Shown piece by piece: positions 35,814 to 45,325 of a stretch of DNA of 64,000 nt. The notes under the pieces are model-generated. The model did not search any database. It worked only from the letters and a program-made list of their open reading frames with translations, and was not told the DNA's origin. This DNA is from Chitinophaga rupis. GTDB taxonomy: Bacteria > Bacteroidota > Bacteroidia > Chitinophagales > Chitinophagaceae. The DNA lies in contig NZ_FOBB01000003.1 of assembly GCF_900109685.1 (NCBI RefSeq), forward strand, positions 558,001 through 622,000, given 5' to 3'. A program made the translations under genes and the position numbers. Position 1 is the first letter of the stretch; every line of letters begins with the position of its first letter.

Positions 35814-38800
35814 TTAGAAATCGAGCCGCAGACCCAGTGTTAGTTTAGGCATTGGTTTCAGCGTACCCAGAGGGTATTCGGGATCTTCTTTGGCATCGTT
35901 CTTATACCAGGTATACAGGTCGTTAGCCTGCGCATAGAACTGCAGGCTGTTGAGCTGCATTTTTCTCAGCAATGACTGCGGGATGGTATACGCCAGGCTC
36001 ACTTCCTGCAGGCGTACATGCGAGGCGCTCTCCGTCAGGTAACTAACATATTGGTGAAAGCTGGACCAGAAATAATAAAGCGGCTCAACGGGAGTTAGCG
36101 GCAACGGTATTATTTTGCCGGGATCGCCGTTGACTACTTCACTGAGCTTGCTATTGGGTAGTACCCTGCGCGTCCTGTTTGACGGGTAGTTAAATCCTTT
36201 ACGCTGAAATACATGGCCGAATTTCCCGGTAATGATAAAGGAGAAGTCGAAATCATACACTTTAAACGAGTTGATGAAACCCAGTGTATAAGGCGCAACG
36301 GTGGTACCCATGTTCAACAGATAGGTACGCGCGTCACCCGGCACACCGGAGGTGAAAGTTACCGGCGCCTTGCCGGGTCCTAACACGGTCGGTTGCCCGT
36401 TCTGCACACCTGAATATTCAAAACGCCATAAGGTATTGGCATCCATGCCCACCACATAGGCGCCGTAGCCGCCATTCAACAGATCAGGTGATGAATAGTT
36501 GGCCAGGAAAAGGTCGGTGATACGGTTCCTGTTGTAAGAGAAATTCAGATTGCCACGCCATACGATGTCATCGTTTCGTATAGGCAATACCGTTGCCAGC
36601 TCTAGCTCAATGCCTTTGTTGGTCATTTTGGCATTGTTCAGCTTTTGCGAGGTGGTACCATTCACAGCGGGGATCGACAGCTGCGCAATCAGGTCCCGTC
36701 CTGCTTTATGGTACACATCGACCTTACCGGACAGGCGGCCATTGAACAGGCTGTAGTCGACGCCCAGGTTCCAGGTGCCTGTTTTTTCCCAGCGCAATGT
36801 GGGGTTGCCGTAACTGCTGATGGTAGCGGTATAGTCATTGGTCCAAGTGTTGGGGGTAGCAACAGTTGCGATCAATGGCATGAAGGCGGTAAACTTATCC
36901 ACGTTTCCATTGTAGCCATAGGTGGCGCGCAGCCTCAGGTGATCGAGCCAGGTAGTGCCGTTCAGGAATTTTTCGCTGGTAAGGTTCCACAGGCCGCCGA
37001 TACTCCAGAAAGGTGCATAGCGGTATTTCGGATCGTCGGTGATAAGGTTGGACGCATCTGTACGATAGCTTCCTGAAATGGTGTAGCGCCCGCCGTAGGT
37101 ATAGGCCAGGTTAGCATAAGAAGAGTAGTAGCGTTCGGTAGTATAATTGAATGAACCAGTGTATGAGAAGGTCTGGTTATTGCCCAGCCAATTTGTTATA
37201 GGCGAAAAAATACCGCCCGGCCCGTTCGGGAAAGTACCTATGGTAAGGGTTTCGTCGTTGTAACCATAGGTAGTGGGATACCCATACAGTTCTGCCACCG
37301 TGCTGTTTACTTCGAAACCCGCAGCCAGGTTTATTTCGTGTTTGCTTCCAAACGCGCGGTTGTAGTTCAGCTGGTTCCTGAAGTTCCAGGATTCTACTTT
37401 GTTCCTCGACTGGTTGAGTATACTTCCTTTGGGCAGGTTGGGTATAAGGGTGTTGGTGCCCTGGTTCCAGGTTGTTGCTTCATTCACTGTCTTTCTTACA
37501 TAAAAACTATTTTCATCGCGCAGGTAGCGGTTGTTGCTGTTGAAGGTTTCGTATTGTATGCGGCTGTTGATGGTAAGCCCCTTGACCAATTTAAAAGTAA
37601 GCCCGGCCTGCAGCCTTGCATTGAGCTGCGAAACGCTACTATCCCGGCTGTGAATTTCCTGTATGGGATTGTAGCTCCAATCGCTATACGGGAATTTATC
37701 CATTGGCACAAACCGCTGCAGGATGGGCGTATAATACTGGCTGATGTTGGTGTAGGACCCGTTGGGGTTCACCAGCATTTCATAGGGGGAAAAACTGTTA
37801 ATGTCCGCCAATGTAACACCATCATAGCGGCTGCGTGTGTGTTGTACCATCGCGCTCAGGTCCACATCCAGCCATTTGGTGATAACAGCCATGGTGCGGT
37901 AATTGAGCATATAGCGCTCATAGCCGGTTTCTTTGAAGTTAGATTGGTTCTTTTCAAACAGCAACGACAAGGCATTGCTCATCTTACTGGAAGAACCATA
38001 TAATGTAAGATTGTATTGCTGGTTAATAGGGTTGGCCAGCAGGTTGTCTTTGATCTGCTGCCTGTTATCCTGTGTTCTTAACCGGTTCAGGATGGAGTCC
38101 CTTTGCGCCAGCGTGATGTAGCCCAGGAATTGTTCGCTCATGGCTACGGTAGCCGGCGACCAAACCTTATTTACATTGCTGTTCAATGCGCCGGAATTAG
38201 GCAGGGCGCTCCAGTTGTTGAAAGCCTTCATTTCATAGTCCACCGTTTCGGCCGATGAGGCCAGCGGACGCACATAATCCAGGTCCATCTTCTTCCCTAC
38301 CCTGGTAAAGGCAGAGAACTCCACTTTCAGCGGCGTACTCTTTTCGGCGCTTTTGGTGGTAATGACAATAACGCCATTAGCTGCACGGGCGCCCCAGATA
38401 GAGGCGGCGGCGGCATCTTTCAGCACGGTGATGCTTTCCACATCGTTCGGGTTAATACTGCTGAAATCACCCTGTATGGCAAATCCGTCCACTACCACGA
38501 GCGGCCTGGCATTGCCATACAGGCTGGTTTGCCCGCGTATTTCGAATGAAGGTGTGCCATCCGCATCCATGGAGCGGGCCTGTACCCCGGCTACCGCGCC
38601 GATAAGGCGTTGCGATATATTGATGGAGGGTTTGTTCAGCTGTGCTCTACTGACGGTGCCGAAAGAGCCGGTAGCGCGTTCTTTCGGTATTTTTTGATAT
38701 CCGGTAGTAACGATTGCAACTTCATCCAGTTTTTGAACATCAATATTCATTACTGCAAGGATACTTTTACCACGGAAAGGCACTTCCCTGGTTTGATAGC

Positions 38801-39386
38801 CTACAAAACTAATGAGTAGCATTTCATTGCCATCCTGCTTCGGAAGTATAAAATTCCCTTCCGCATCCGTAGTCACTCCAATATTAGAATTCTTCAGCTT
38901 AACGGTTGCGCCGGGTATAGGCGTGCCGTCTTCAGCGACTACCTTTCCAGTGATCGTAGTATCCTCTGCGGAAAGAGAAGGCGCCACCGGTTTAAATGCG
39001 GCAGCTGGTTTAGCAGATAAGGCAATAGACTTCCCTGTGATCTTGTAAGTTAGTGGCTGATCCTTCATCACCTTGTCCAAAAACTCCGTCAAAGCCATGT
39101 TCCGGGCTACGATCGTTACCGGCTTGCCGCTTTCCAGCAGCTCCTGCTTGCCAAAGACCAGGTAACCGGTCTGCTCTTTGATGACGGAAAAAATTTCTTT
39201 CAAGGTAAGGTCCTTGCCGGTAAGGGTAACTGTCTGCGCCGAAGTAGAAGCCTGGACTTGCAGCAATGCAACAGTCAGTAAAAGTGCAGTTAATCTCATG
39301 ATCCTTCCGATTTTGGTCCGGGATGCCGTTATGGACATGACAATCCAGTCATCCCGCCTGGTGCGGGATAAACAGTTTTTTTGCAT
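35814..39386 (-). CDS. SusC-like TonB-dependent transducer with STN domain
   Basis: Outer membrane receptor of 1190 residues. After a signal (MRLTALLLTVALLQVQASTSAQ, residues about 30-51) comes an STN (secretin/TonB short N-terminal) domain (about 52-120, LKEIFSVIKEQTGYLVF), then the carboxypeptidase-like domain (about 143-225), plug (VESITVLKDAAAASIWGARA) and barrel. The STN domain signals to FecR. The start is uncertain; an internal start at the signal (Met30) is better for export than the first Met at 39386. Confidence 0.94.
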   Translation of the reverse strand: MQKNCLSRTRRDDWIVMSITASRTKIGRIMRLTALLLTVALLQVQASTSAQTVTLTGKDLTLKEIFSVIKEQTGYLVFGKQELLESGKPVTIVARNMALTEFLDKVMKDQPLTYKITGKSIALSAKPAAAFKPVAPSLSAEDTTITGKVVAEDGTPIPGATVKLKNSNIGVTTDAEGNFILPKQDGNEMLLISFVGYQTREVPFRGKSILAVMNIDVQKLDEVAIVTTGYQKIPKERATGSFGTVSRAQLNKPSINISQRLIGAVAGVQARSMDADGTPSFEIRGQTSLYGNARPLVVVDGFAIQGDFSSINPNDVESITVLKDAAAASIWGARAANGVIVITTKSAEKSTPLKVEFSAFTRVGKKMDLDYVRPLASSAETVDYEMKAFNNWSALPNSGALNSNVNKVWSPATVAMSEQFLGYITLAQRDSILNRLRTQDNRQQIKDNLLANPINQQYNLTLYGSSSKMSNALSLLFEKNQSNFKETGYERYMLNYRTMAVITKWLDVDLSAMVQHTRSRYDGVTLADINSFSPYEMLVNPNGSYTNISQYYTPILQRFVPMDKFPYSDWSYNPIQEIHSRDSSVSQLNARLQAGLTFKLVKGLTINSRIQYETFNSNNRYLRDENSFYVRKTVNEATTWNQGTNTLIPNLPKGSILNQSRNKVESWNFRNQLNYNRAFGSKHEINLAAGFEVNSTVAELYGYPTTYGYNDETLTIGTFPNGPGGIFSPITNWLGNNQTFSYTGSFNYTTERYYSSYANLAYTYGGRYTISGSYRTDASNLITDDPKYRYAPFWSIGGLWNLTSEKFLNGTTWLDHLRLRATYGYNGNVDKFTAFMPLIATVATPNTWTNDYTATISSYGNPTLRWEKTGTWNLGVDYSLFNGRLSGKVDVYHKAGRDLIAQLSIPAVNGTTSQKLNNAKMTNKGIELELATVLPIRNDDIVWRGNLNFSYNRNRITDLFLANYSSPDLLNGGYGAYVVGMDANTLWRFEYSGVQNGQPTVLGPGKAPVTFTSGVPGDARTYLLNMGTTVAPYTLGFINSFKVYDFDFSFIITGKFGHVFQRKGFNYPSNRTRRVLPNSKLSEVVNGDPGKIIPLPLTPVEPLYYFWSSFHQYVSYLTESASHVRLQEVSLAYTIPQSLLRKMQLNSLQFYAQANDLYTWYKNDAKEDPEYPLGTLKPMPKLTLGLRLDF

Positions 39387-39512
39387 AAATTGCAGTCGTT
39401 TGCTTGTTAATAAATTGGTTGATATGCCTTTTTTGAAGACAACAAATACTTACCGGTAGTGGTCCCAACACTACCGTTTTTTTGCCTCCCTACTTATGAT
39501 GATTATTCAATG

Positions 39513-40718
39513 TCATTTCATCAGCACCAATTTTCTACCCGCTTCCAGGCGGTAGTGGAACCCGGCATTGCCCAGGATCTCCAGCACACCTCCCAGGGCC
39601 AGATTCCGGTCGATCTCCCCAAATACTTTCACGTCCTGCACGCCTTCTTCATACGCCACGTCTATATCATACCAACGCTCCAATTCTGCCATCGCCTGCC
39701 TTACCTTCATTCCGTCAAAATTAAACACCCCGTTTTTCCATGCCATGACGGCAGCGAGATCGATATTACCGGTGACCTGTAATTGCCCGGCACCGCCGGC
39801 CAGCGCCTGCTGGCCGGGGCGGATGGCGATACCGCTATCAACCTGCCCTTGCCGGGCTACTTTTACGCGGCCTTCCAGCAGCGTGACTTTCGTTTGCTCC
39901 TCATAGGCATGCACATTAAAATGCGTGCCCAATACCATAGTATTCACACCGTTTGCCGTCACTATAAATTGCCGGGCCGCATCTTTGGCCACTTCAAAAT
40001 ATCCCTCTCCCTTCAACTCCACTTTTCGCTCATTGCCCACAAAGGCTACCGGGTAAGTAATGGAGGAACCAGCATTGAGCCAGATACGTGAGCCATCGGA
40101 GAGCTGCATGTCCACTACCTTACTGCCACGCGGGTTGGTGAGGGTGTTGTACTGCATTTCGTGGAAGGTTTCCCCTGTAGCCGACTGGTAGGCCACCTGG
40201 CCGCCGGCCAGTTTCACGAGCCTGATACTTCCCTGTTGGGCCAACAGGCCGCTGGAGAGGCTGTCCAGGGCTATCACCTGCCCACTGGACAATGTCACCC
40301 TGGCCTTTGATACCTGCGGCGCAGGTATATTGCTGGCGCCCTGGGCAATCGTGGCGGGATGATGAGCAGTACGGTTGCGCAGCACGGTGATAAGGGTCGT
40401 TGTCCCGATCAGCAGGACTACGGCAGCAGCCCAGACCCATCTCCGTAACAGGAATACTTTGCCCGCACCCGTTTCCAGGCCCGTATGCGCCAATACCTGC
40501 TCCCTGATCCGGGCATCGGCCTGTGCAGATAATTTCAGCCCCGAGGCTTGCGCCTGCCGGGCTGATAATTCCTGTATCGCCGGATCATCCAGCATTTCTT
40601 TATATATATCCGGATACTGCCCGATGAATGACAACAACGCTTCGGCCTCCTCAACGGTGAGCTCATCCCGGATAAAACCGGCCAGTAGATCTTTGTAATA
40701 TGACGTTGGATGGTCCAT
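39513..40718 (-). CDS. FecR-family anti-sigma regulator
   Basis: Inner-membrane regulator of 401 residues. The cytoplasmic part (1-90) holds the sigma factor; one membrane helix lies around 95-115 (WVWAAAVVLLIGTTTLITVL); the periplasmic part has the FecR core (SKVVDMQLSDGSRIWLNAGS; VELKGEGYFEVAKD) and a DUF4974 C-terminal domain that meets the STN domain of the receptor. It lies between the ECF sigma and the SusC genes; the 126 bases to SusC leave room for a sigma-dependent promoter. Confidence 0.95.
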   Translation of the reverse strand: MDHPTSYYKDLLAGFIRDELTVEEAEALLSFIGQYPDIYKEMLDDPAIQELSARQAQASGLKLSAQADARIREQVLAHTGLETGAGKVFLLRRWVWAAAVVLLIGTTTLITVLRNRTAHHPATIAQGASNIPAPQVSKARVTLSSGQVIALDSLSSGLLAQQGSIRLVKLAGGQVAYQSATGETFHEMQYNTLTNPRGSKVVDMQLSDGSRIWLNAGSSITYPVAFVGNERKVELKGEGYFEVAKDAARQFIVTANGVNTMVLGTHFNVHAYEEQTKVTLLEGRVKVARQGQVDSGIAIRPGQQALAGGAGQLQVTGNIDLAAVMAWKNGVFNFDGMKVRQAMAELERWYDIDVAYEEGVQDVKVFGEIDRNLALGGVLEILGNAGFHYRLEAGRKLVLMK

Positions 40719-40774
40719 ATTCTATATACAGACTGTGAGAGGCAGGAAAAAAGACTAATGGAATCCGGACTTTT

Positions 40775-41404
40775 TTAATAAAAATCCGGGCCGAGCAACA
40801 GGAGCAGGACCGCCAGCTTGCCATATTGTTGCAAATAGCTGCGCAGCAGCGCGATCGCCTGGACCATGTGATTGCGGACAGTATTGGTGGAGAGGCCAAG
40901 CTCGCCGGCTACTTCCTCGTAGCTTTTGCCTTCCCGCTTGCACATTTCATAGATGCGGCGGCGTTGGGGCGATAGCGTGGCCAGGGCCTGTTCCATGAGC
41001 TGGATGTTAGGGGAGTCTTGCTCCGCAAATGGGTCCACCGGGCCGGCGGTCACCTGGTAATGACGCAGCAGCCGGTCTTTAAACTTCTGATCCCTGGCCA
41101 TTTCCAGGTGCACATCGTAGGCCCGGTTATGACATACCCGGAACAGGTAAGGACGAAAATCTTTTTTGATCGCGATCTTATGCCGGGCGTCCCAAATGCG
41201 CACGAACACATCTTGCAGGAGGTCTTCTGCCACATCGGGCAATTTCACCAGGGACATCGCGTAGGCATATACTTCATGGCGGTACCGGCTGTACAACTCG
41301 GCAAAGGCCAGGGTGTCGTCCTGCTGCAGGCGTGCCAGCAACTGAATGTCCGTGTATGTTGCGTACCTATGAATAACGGATGGTTGATTTTTCCAAAAAT
41401 ACAC
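40775..41404 (-). CDS. ECF RNA polymerase sigma factor (FecR-linked)
   Basis: Extracytoplasmic-function sigma of about 209 residues with region 2 (FAELYSRYRHEVYAYAMSLV; DLLQDVFVRIWDARHKI) and region 4 (RRRIYEMCKREGKSYEEVAGELGLSTNTVRNHMVQA). The start is not an ATG: the first codon in frame is GTG at 41404, and no ATG precedes region 2. A TTG about 22 codons on (QLLARLQQDD) is also possible. It should direct transcription of the FecR-SusC-SusD-TlpA set once the receptor is loaded. Confidence 0.92.
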   Translation of the reverse strand: MYFWKNQPSVIHRYATYTDIQLLARLQQDDTLAFAELYSRYRHEVYAYAMSLVKLPDVAEDLLQDVFVRIWDARHKIAIKKDFRPYLFRVCHNRAYDVHLEMARDQKFKDRLLRHYQVTAGPVDPFAEQDSPNIQLMEQALATLSPQRRRIYEMCKREGKSYEEVAGELGLSTNTVRNHMVQAIALLRSYLQQYGKLAVLLLLLGPDFY

Positions 41405-41532
41405 TTTTCACCAAAATCCGTGTGAAGCTTCTGTAAAATGGAATAGTCCTTTTTTTATCCAGGTCAGTCTTTATCTAAATATTCCATCGCTTTTTGACAT
41501 CATTAACCAACCATTTCCATTCAGTTTTCGCT

Positions 41533-41558
41533 AAACCGGCTCTTCGGAGCCGGTTTTT
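41533..41558 (+). terminator. Orphan terminator-like hairpin
   Basis: AAACCGGCTC, a TTCG tetraloop and GAGCCGGTTT form a perfect 10-bp stem followed by TTTT on the plus strand. No plus-strand gene lies upstream within 10 kb, so it may end a small RNA or a transcript antisense to the ECF sigma gene. Confidence 0.7.
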
Positions 41559-41633
41559 TCCACTTTGCATCATCCTGCTGTGTCTAGGGCTGGCCGTGAC
41601 AGTGCAGCGTAAACACAAGATGAAATAGTTACA

Positions 41634-41641
41634 TATCTTTG
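41634..41641 (+). promoter_or_regulatory. -7 box of the SigZ-like gene
   Basis: TATCTTTG matches TAnnTTTG exactly, 40 bases upstream of the start codon at 41682. No good TTG partner is seen at the right spacing. Confidence 0.45.
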
Positions 41642-41681
41642 CAGCATTCAGATAATATGATCGCTAAATAGATTTCAATAC

Positions 41682-42203
41682 ATGAATGATAGCTGGCAAT
41701 TAAAATTGTACAATGATATTGAGCTGTATTTACGGAAGATAAAGGTAGCTGCTGAAATTACACAGGATATCAGGCAGGACGTTTTTTTAAAAGCGCATCA
41801 ATACATTGATACACTGAAGAGTGAGGAAAAGCTGCTATCCTGGCTAAGGGTAATTGTATATAACAGTGTCATCGATCATTACCGGAAGAAGGGTAAAAAT
41901 TTTCAGTTACCAGATCAAAATGAAGAGGAATATAATGAAGGCAATGTTTATTTGCTAAAGTGCATCTCTTTACTGATAAAAACATTGCCGGATGAACAGA
42001 AGGAAGTGATGGAAGCCATTGAATTAAATGGGATAAGTCAAACGCAATTTGCAAAAATGCACAATTTGCCATTGAGTACCGTTAAATCAAGGGTACAAAG
42101 GGCAAAGAAGAAGATAAACGATACGGTGAAAAATAGCTGCTTCCTGAGGTTAGACAAATATGGGAACGTAACGGATTATGTGCCGCCGAAAGAAATAATG
42201 TAA
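41682..42203 (+). CDS. SigZ-like ECF sigma factor
   Basis: Sigma factor of 173 residues without a FecR partner. Region 2 shows ITQDIRQDVFLKAHQYIDTL and LLSWLRVIVYNSVIDHYRKK; region 4 shows LPDEQKEVMEAIELNGISQ and FAKMHNLPLSTVKSRVQRAKKK. The C-terminal tail CFLRLDKYGNVTDYVPP is the feature of the SigZ group. An esterase gene follows 49 bases later. No anti-sigma gene is adjacent. Confidence 0.9.
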   Translation: MNDSWQLKLYNDIELYLRKIKVAAEITQDIRQDVFLKAHQYIDTLKSEEKLLSWLRVIVYNSVIDHYRKKGKNFQLPDQNEEEYNEGNVYLLKCISLLIKTLPDEQKEVMEAIELNGISQTQFAKMHNLPLSTVKSRVQRAKKKINDTVKNSCFLRLDKYGNVTDYVPPKEIM

Positions 42204-42252
42204 AGGATGCGTCTTTTTCTTTGTATGTACGTCCATTGGATATACATAAAAT

Positions 42253-43173
42253 ATGAAAAAGATGCTTTTGATCATTTTTGTTGCTGTAGCAACGCTATCG
42301 GTGTGTTTGTTTTTTTATACCTATAGATGGAACCTGATCCATCCCAACCACTCCGGCACCATCCATATAGATGGCTATGAACGCTTCTTCATTTATCATG
42401 TTCCCAAAAATGTACAGCCTAATCCAAAACTGATCATTGCTTATCATGGTTCCCGCTTGAAGCCGTTTTTGATGCAGATATTCACTGGCCATGAGTTTGA
42501 TCTGCTGGCAGATAATTTCGGGGAAGCGATCATCGTGTATCCTCAGGGGTATGGTGACAATTGGAACGATTGCAGAAAAATGGCCCCTGTCCCTGCAAAG
42601 AAATTAAACATAGATGACGTGAAATTTACAGAGCAGCTGATAGCCTATTTCAAAAGAGTATATCAGGTTGACAAAGTGTATGGTGTAGGTTATTCCAATG
42701 GAGGAACAATGGTATTCCGGCTTGCGGCAGAAAGACCGGATTTGTTTACGGCATTTGCTACCATCAGTGCTAACCTGCCCACCGATGATAACAATTTAAA
42801 TCCGGCCGTAAAAACACCCGTTTCCATAATATCGATCTTTGGCAGGAAGGATCCAATTGTTCCATTTGAAGGAGGCAGGATTGTTTTAGATGGACGTGAT
42901 TGGGGAACGGTAAAGAGCGCAGCGGAAACGGTTGCCTTCTGGAAGCAGGTAAATCAGGGAGAGCTGGCTGGCGAGGAAAAGACAGGACCGGTGACCAGAA
43001 AAACGTATTATTCGCAGACTACCCGAAAGAAACTGTTGTACATCGGTATTGATAACGGTGGGCATACGATTCCAAACAGGCGTTTTAGGATACCAATAAA
43101 AAAGCTGGGACCGATGAGTGGAGATGTGGATGCTCCTGCAGAGATTTGGGAATTTTTTAAGGGTCTTGATTAA
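42253..43173 (+). CDS. Secreted or anchored PHB-depolymerase/feruloyl-esterase-like hydrolase
   Basis: Alpha/beta hydrolase of 306 residues of the LpqC/PHB depolymerase type. One N-terminal hydrophobic helix (about 3-23) is a signal or anchor. The triad is visible: Ser148 in GYSNGG (GxSxG), Asp200 in FGRKDPIVPF and His271 in NGGHTIPN; HGS at 65-67 supplies the oxyanion hole. It would hydrolyse ester bonds in a polymer or acylated sugar outside the cytoplasm. It may be co-transcribed with the SigZ-like gene. Confidence 0.88.
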   Translation: MKKMLLIIFVAVATLSVCLFFYTYRWNLIHPNHSGTIHIDGYERFFIYHVPKNVQPNPKLIIAYHGSRLKPFLMQIFTGHEFDLLADNFGEAIIVYPQGYGDNWNDCRKMAPVPAKKLNIDDVKFTEQLIAYFKRVYQVDKVYGVGYSNGGTMVFRLAAERPDLFTAFATISANLPTDDNNLNPAVKTPVSIISIFGRKDPIVPFEGGRIVLDGRDWGTVKSAAETVAFWKQVNQGELAGEEKTGPVTRKTYYSQTTRKKLLYIGIDNGGHTIPNRRFRIPIKKLGPMSGDVDAPAEIWEFFKGLD

Positions 43174-43294
43174 TGTTCTTTAGATATCAACTCACCCGGC
43201 GACCGGAACAGGACTTTTAAACTCCCCTGACACACTTTATGTAATGCTACCTACCGTAGATAGTAGCGTATTAAGAGTTTAATTATTTGCAAAA

Positions 43295-43327
43295 AAATAA
43301 CGCCACCGTCTTCCAGTGGCGTTATTT
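43295..43327 (-). terminator. Terminator on the minus strand, next to the ssrA-like end
   Basis: Perfect 12-base arms, AAATAACGCCAC and GTGGCGTTATTT, with a nine-base loop. On the minus strand a run of seven T follows the stem, so it ends minus-strand transcripts, here the ssrA-like segment. Confidence 0.8.
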
Positions 43328-43332
43328 GTCTT

Positions 43333-43352
43333 TAGTGGAGCTGGCGGGAACG
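43333..43352 (-). other. tmRNA (ssrA) 3'-end fragment, likely attachment site
   Basis: On the minus strand the segment reads CGTTCCCGCCAGCTCCACTA. CCCGCCAGCTCCAC matches the 3' end of the T-arm and acceptor stem of tmRNA. The 5' part of the gene is not found on the minus strand up to 43740, so only the end is present. That is expected at one boundary of an element integrated in ssrA. Identity of the match with the host ssrA cannot be checked here. Confidence 0.5.
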
Positions 43353-43936
43353 CTGAAATTCAACGAAACCCTTGCCCATAATAGCTTTTATGTTATTACA
43401 CCTTCAATGTAACCGATTTTGTACCCTAAAATGCAAATCCGCTAACAAAGAAGGCTAAAAACCTTCTAAGTAGAGCCCTCGAGCCGATTAAATTCAATGA
43501 GATCCGCTGCCACACTGAGATTTGCAATGTTACCTTCCTTTTCACCGAATTAGCCACCGTATTACAGACATAAAAAAGCGCGAAATAGCCAAATAGCAAA
43601 GAATAATATCGGCTCTAAATTACTAAAAAAGGTTATAAATTCAAGTAAAGTTTGCTGTGGTTTAAATTGCCATTAGTCTCCACCCTAAGCGTTATCACAA
43701 AGAGATGAGATAGGAAGTACCTTTAAAAAATTAATTTGCCTCGCAATGTATTAAAATAAATTACAATAAGTATATGCGCAACTAGCACTGCCCATAAGTG
43801 AAGTATGTATTTAATAACCAACACAATTATCCCTGTAATTTTGAAGGAGCCTGCATCTTTGAATTTCGGATAATGTAATTGTGTGCGTAACCAATTGACC
43901 AAAGCTATCAACTTGTAACTGTCAAAATCAGTCGAC

Positions 43937-45319
43937 ATGAGAAAGATTTTATTCTTGCTTATATCGGTTGCATGTAAATCCATGCTGTATGGCCAAAATA
44001 AAATTCCGACTATCTGTTCTGAAAATATCTTTCTAGATAGGGATAGCTTGGTTCTAATTTCAATTACCGATAATTGCGTCGCCTATAAAAACTATTGCAC
44101 GAACGCAACAGCCTTTTTGTTAAATTATATAAACAGAAAGATTGCTTACAATTATTATCCTGTTAAAAGAAATAATATATTCCCAGGACCTCCAGTTGCC
44201 AATAGGGGCTTAGTTGACAATTATAGAATAGCCGATCCAAGTTCTGGTCATACTGTTTCAGAAATCGTATTCTATCCATTAACCTCAGGGCATGGTTTCA
44301 AAACGAAATATGCTTTGCCTCCACACTGGAGGTACAGTTTTCAAATACATAAAATACCAGCTGACAAGGAAAGACTTGTGCAATCAAATTTAGATACCTT
44401 AATAAAAATAGGATTATATGATAAGATCAAAAAGGAAATAGAGTTTTCCGTTCCATTTCTTGTCACTTCTGATCAGTTTGCAAGTTATATTCAATCATAT
44501 GACCTAACTGATACTGCTATACTGAATGGAATAAACATGGATTTAGAATCGAACATAGGAAAGCCGGGAATGAGCGCTGAAGAATTAGCTGAATATCCAA
44601 AGAAAAAAATAGAAAATGCCCCACCCACCAAGTTATGGGTAGAATGTTATATACCTATTGACAGTAGCGACATACCAGTTGGAATACCTGAAAGAAATGT
44701 GACTCCTGTAGCGGTGCAAACAAAAAAAGGATTGTACGTATACAGTGAGACTATTGAACCGGCTCTTTTTGCCGGGCCCGGTTTATTTACTCAATTTGAA
44801 AATCCTGTGTTTGACTTAAGTGCATGTAAAAACTTGGATTTCGCATATCAGAAAGTTATCGAAATATTTAGGGAAGAAATCTCAGAGCAATTTAGGAATT
44901 ATCCTCTGCACGCTGATTTAATTACAGGCTTAGCCCCTAACCAATTGAGATTTGAACGAAGATTCGAAGAAAGCAATGTACTGAAAGGGTTCAGTGGACC
45001 TTACTACGAACTATCAACCTATACAATTAATTTCTGGAGTGGCCCCAAAGGTATTCATATAAACTCTGGAGCTGGGTATCAAAATTCAGATGCTTACAGA
45101 AAAAATTATCGTAATGATCATATATTTTTAGTGGAGATGACAGCTCTACAAATTAATGTGGGTAAAAAAGGAGGTTATCCTGAACCTACAAATGATCAAT
45201 ACTCGGCTTATGCAAAAGAAGTAAGAAAGGCTTTATTAAATGCAGTTGAGAACACTACAAAACAGCTTAATGGTAAATTCAATCAAAATACTGGAATCGG
45301 TATAATTACATTAAATTGA
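43937..45319 (+). CDS. Secreted protein of unknown function, 460 residues
   Basis: Not recognised. A signal peptide (MRKILFLLISVACKSMLYGQ) precedes a soluble chain with repeated use of Tyr, Asn and Ile; stretches such as LSTYTINFWSGPKGIHINSG and DHIFLVEMTALQINVGKKGG stand near the end. No catalytic motif is evident. The gene lies seven bases upstream of a small membrane protein and the two probably form one unit. Codons are A+T-rich compared with the genes to the left, which agrees with acquisition. Confidence 0.75.
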   Translation: MRKILFLLISVACKSMLYGQNKIPTICSENIFLDRDSLVLISITDNCVAYKNYCTNATAFLLNYINRKIAYNYYPVKRNNIFPGPPVANRGLVDNYRIADPSSGHTVSEIVFYPLTSGHGFKTKYALPPHWRYSFQIHKIPADKERLVQSNLDTLIKIGLYDKIKKEIEFSVPFLVTSDQFASYIQSYDLTDTAILNGINMDLESNIGKPGMSAEELAEYPKKKIENAPPTKLWVECYIPIDSSDIPVGIPERNVTPVAVQTKKGLYVYSETIEPALFAGPGLFTQFENPVFDLSACKNLDFAYQKVIEIFREEISEQFRNYPLHADLITGLAPNQLRFERRFEESNVLKGFSGPYYELSTYTINFWSGPKGIHINSGAGYQNSDAYRKNYRNDHIFLVEMTALQINVGKKGGYPEPTNDQYSAYAKEVRKALLNAVENTTKQLNGKFNQNTGIGIITLN

Positions 45320-45325
45320 TAATCT

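Larger units (their letters stand above)
43174..43936. other. Gene-free junction region at the left edge of the accessory DNA
   Basis: 763 bases with no supported gene. It holds a strong hairpin at 43295-43327, a tmRNA-3'-end-like segment at 43333-43352 and TGTAACC/TTGTACCC motifs at 43408-43426 that resemble integrase arm sites. Beyond about 43350 the sequence turns A+T-rich. The rest shows nothing recognisable. Confidence 0.5.

Noticed and set aside
43340..43740. Complete tmRNA gene on the minus strand.
   Set aside because: Only the 3' end matches; no GGGGCTG-type start or tag-peptide frame was found up to 43740.
43723..43938. Minus-strand frame of 71 codons with a membrane-like segment, starting at the same CATG as the secreted protein gene.
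   Set aside because: Both genes would share the start site with no room for promoters, and the sequence shows no known family.
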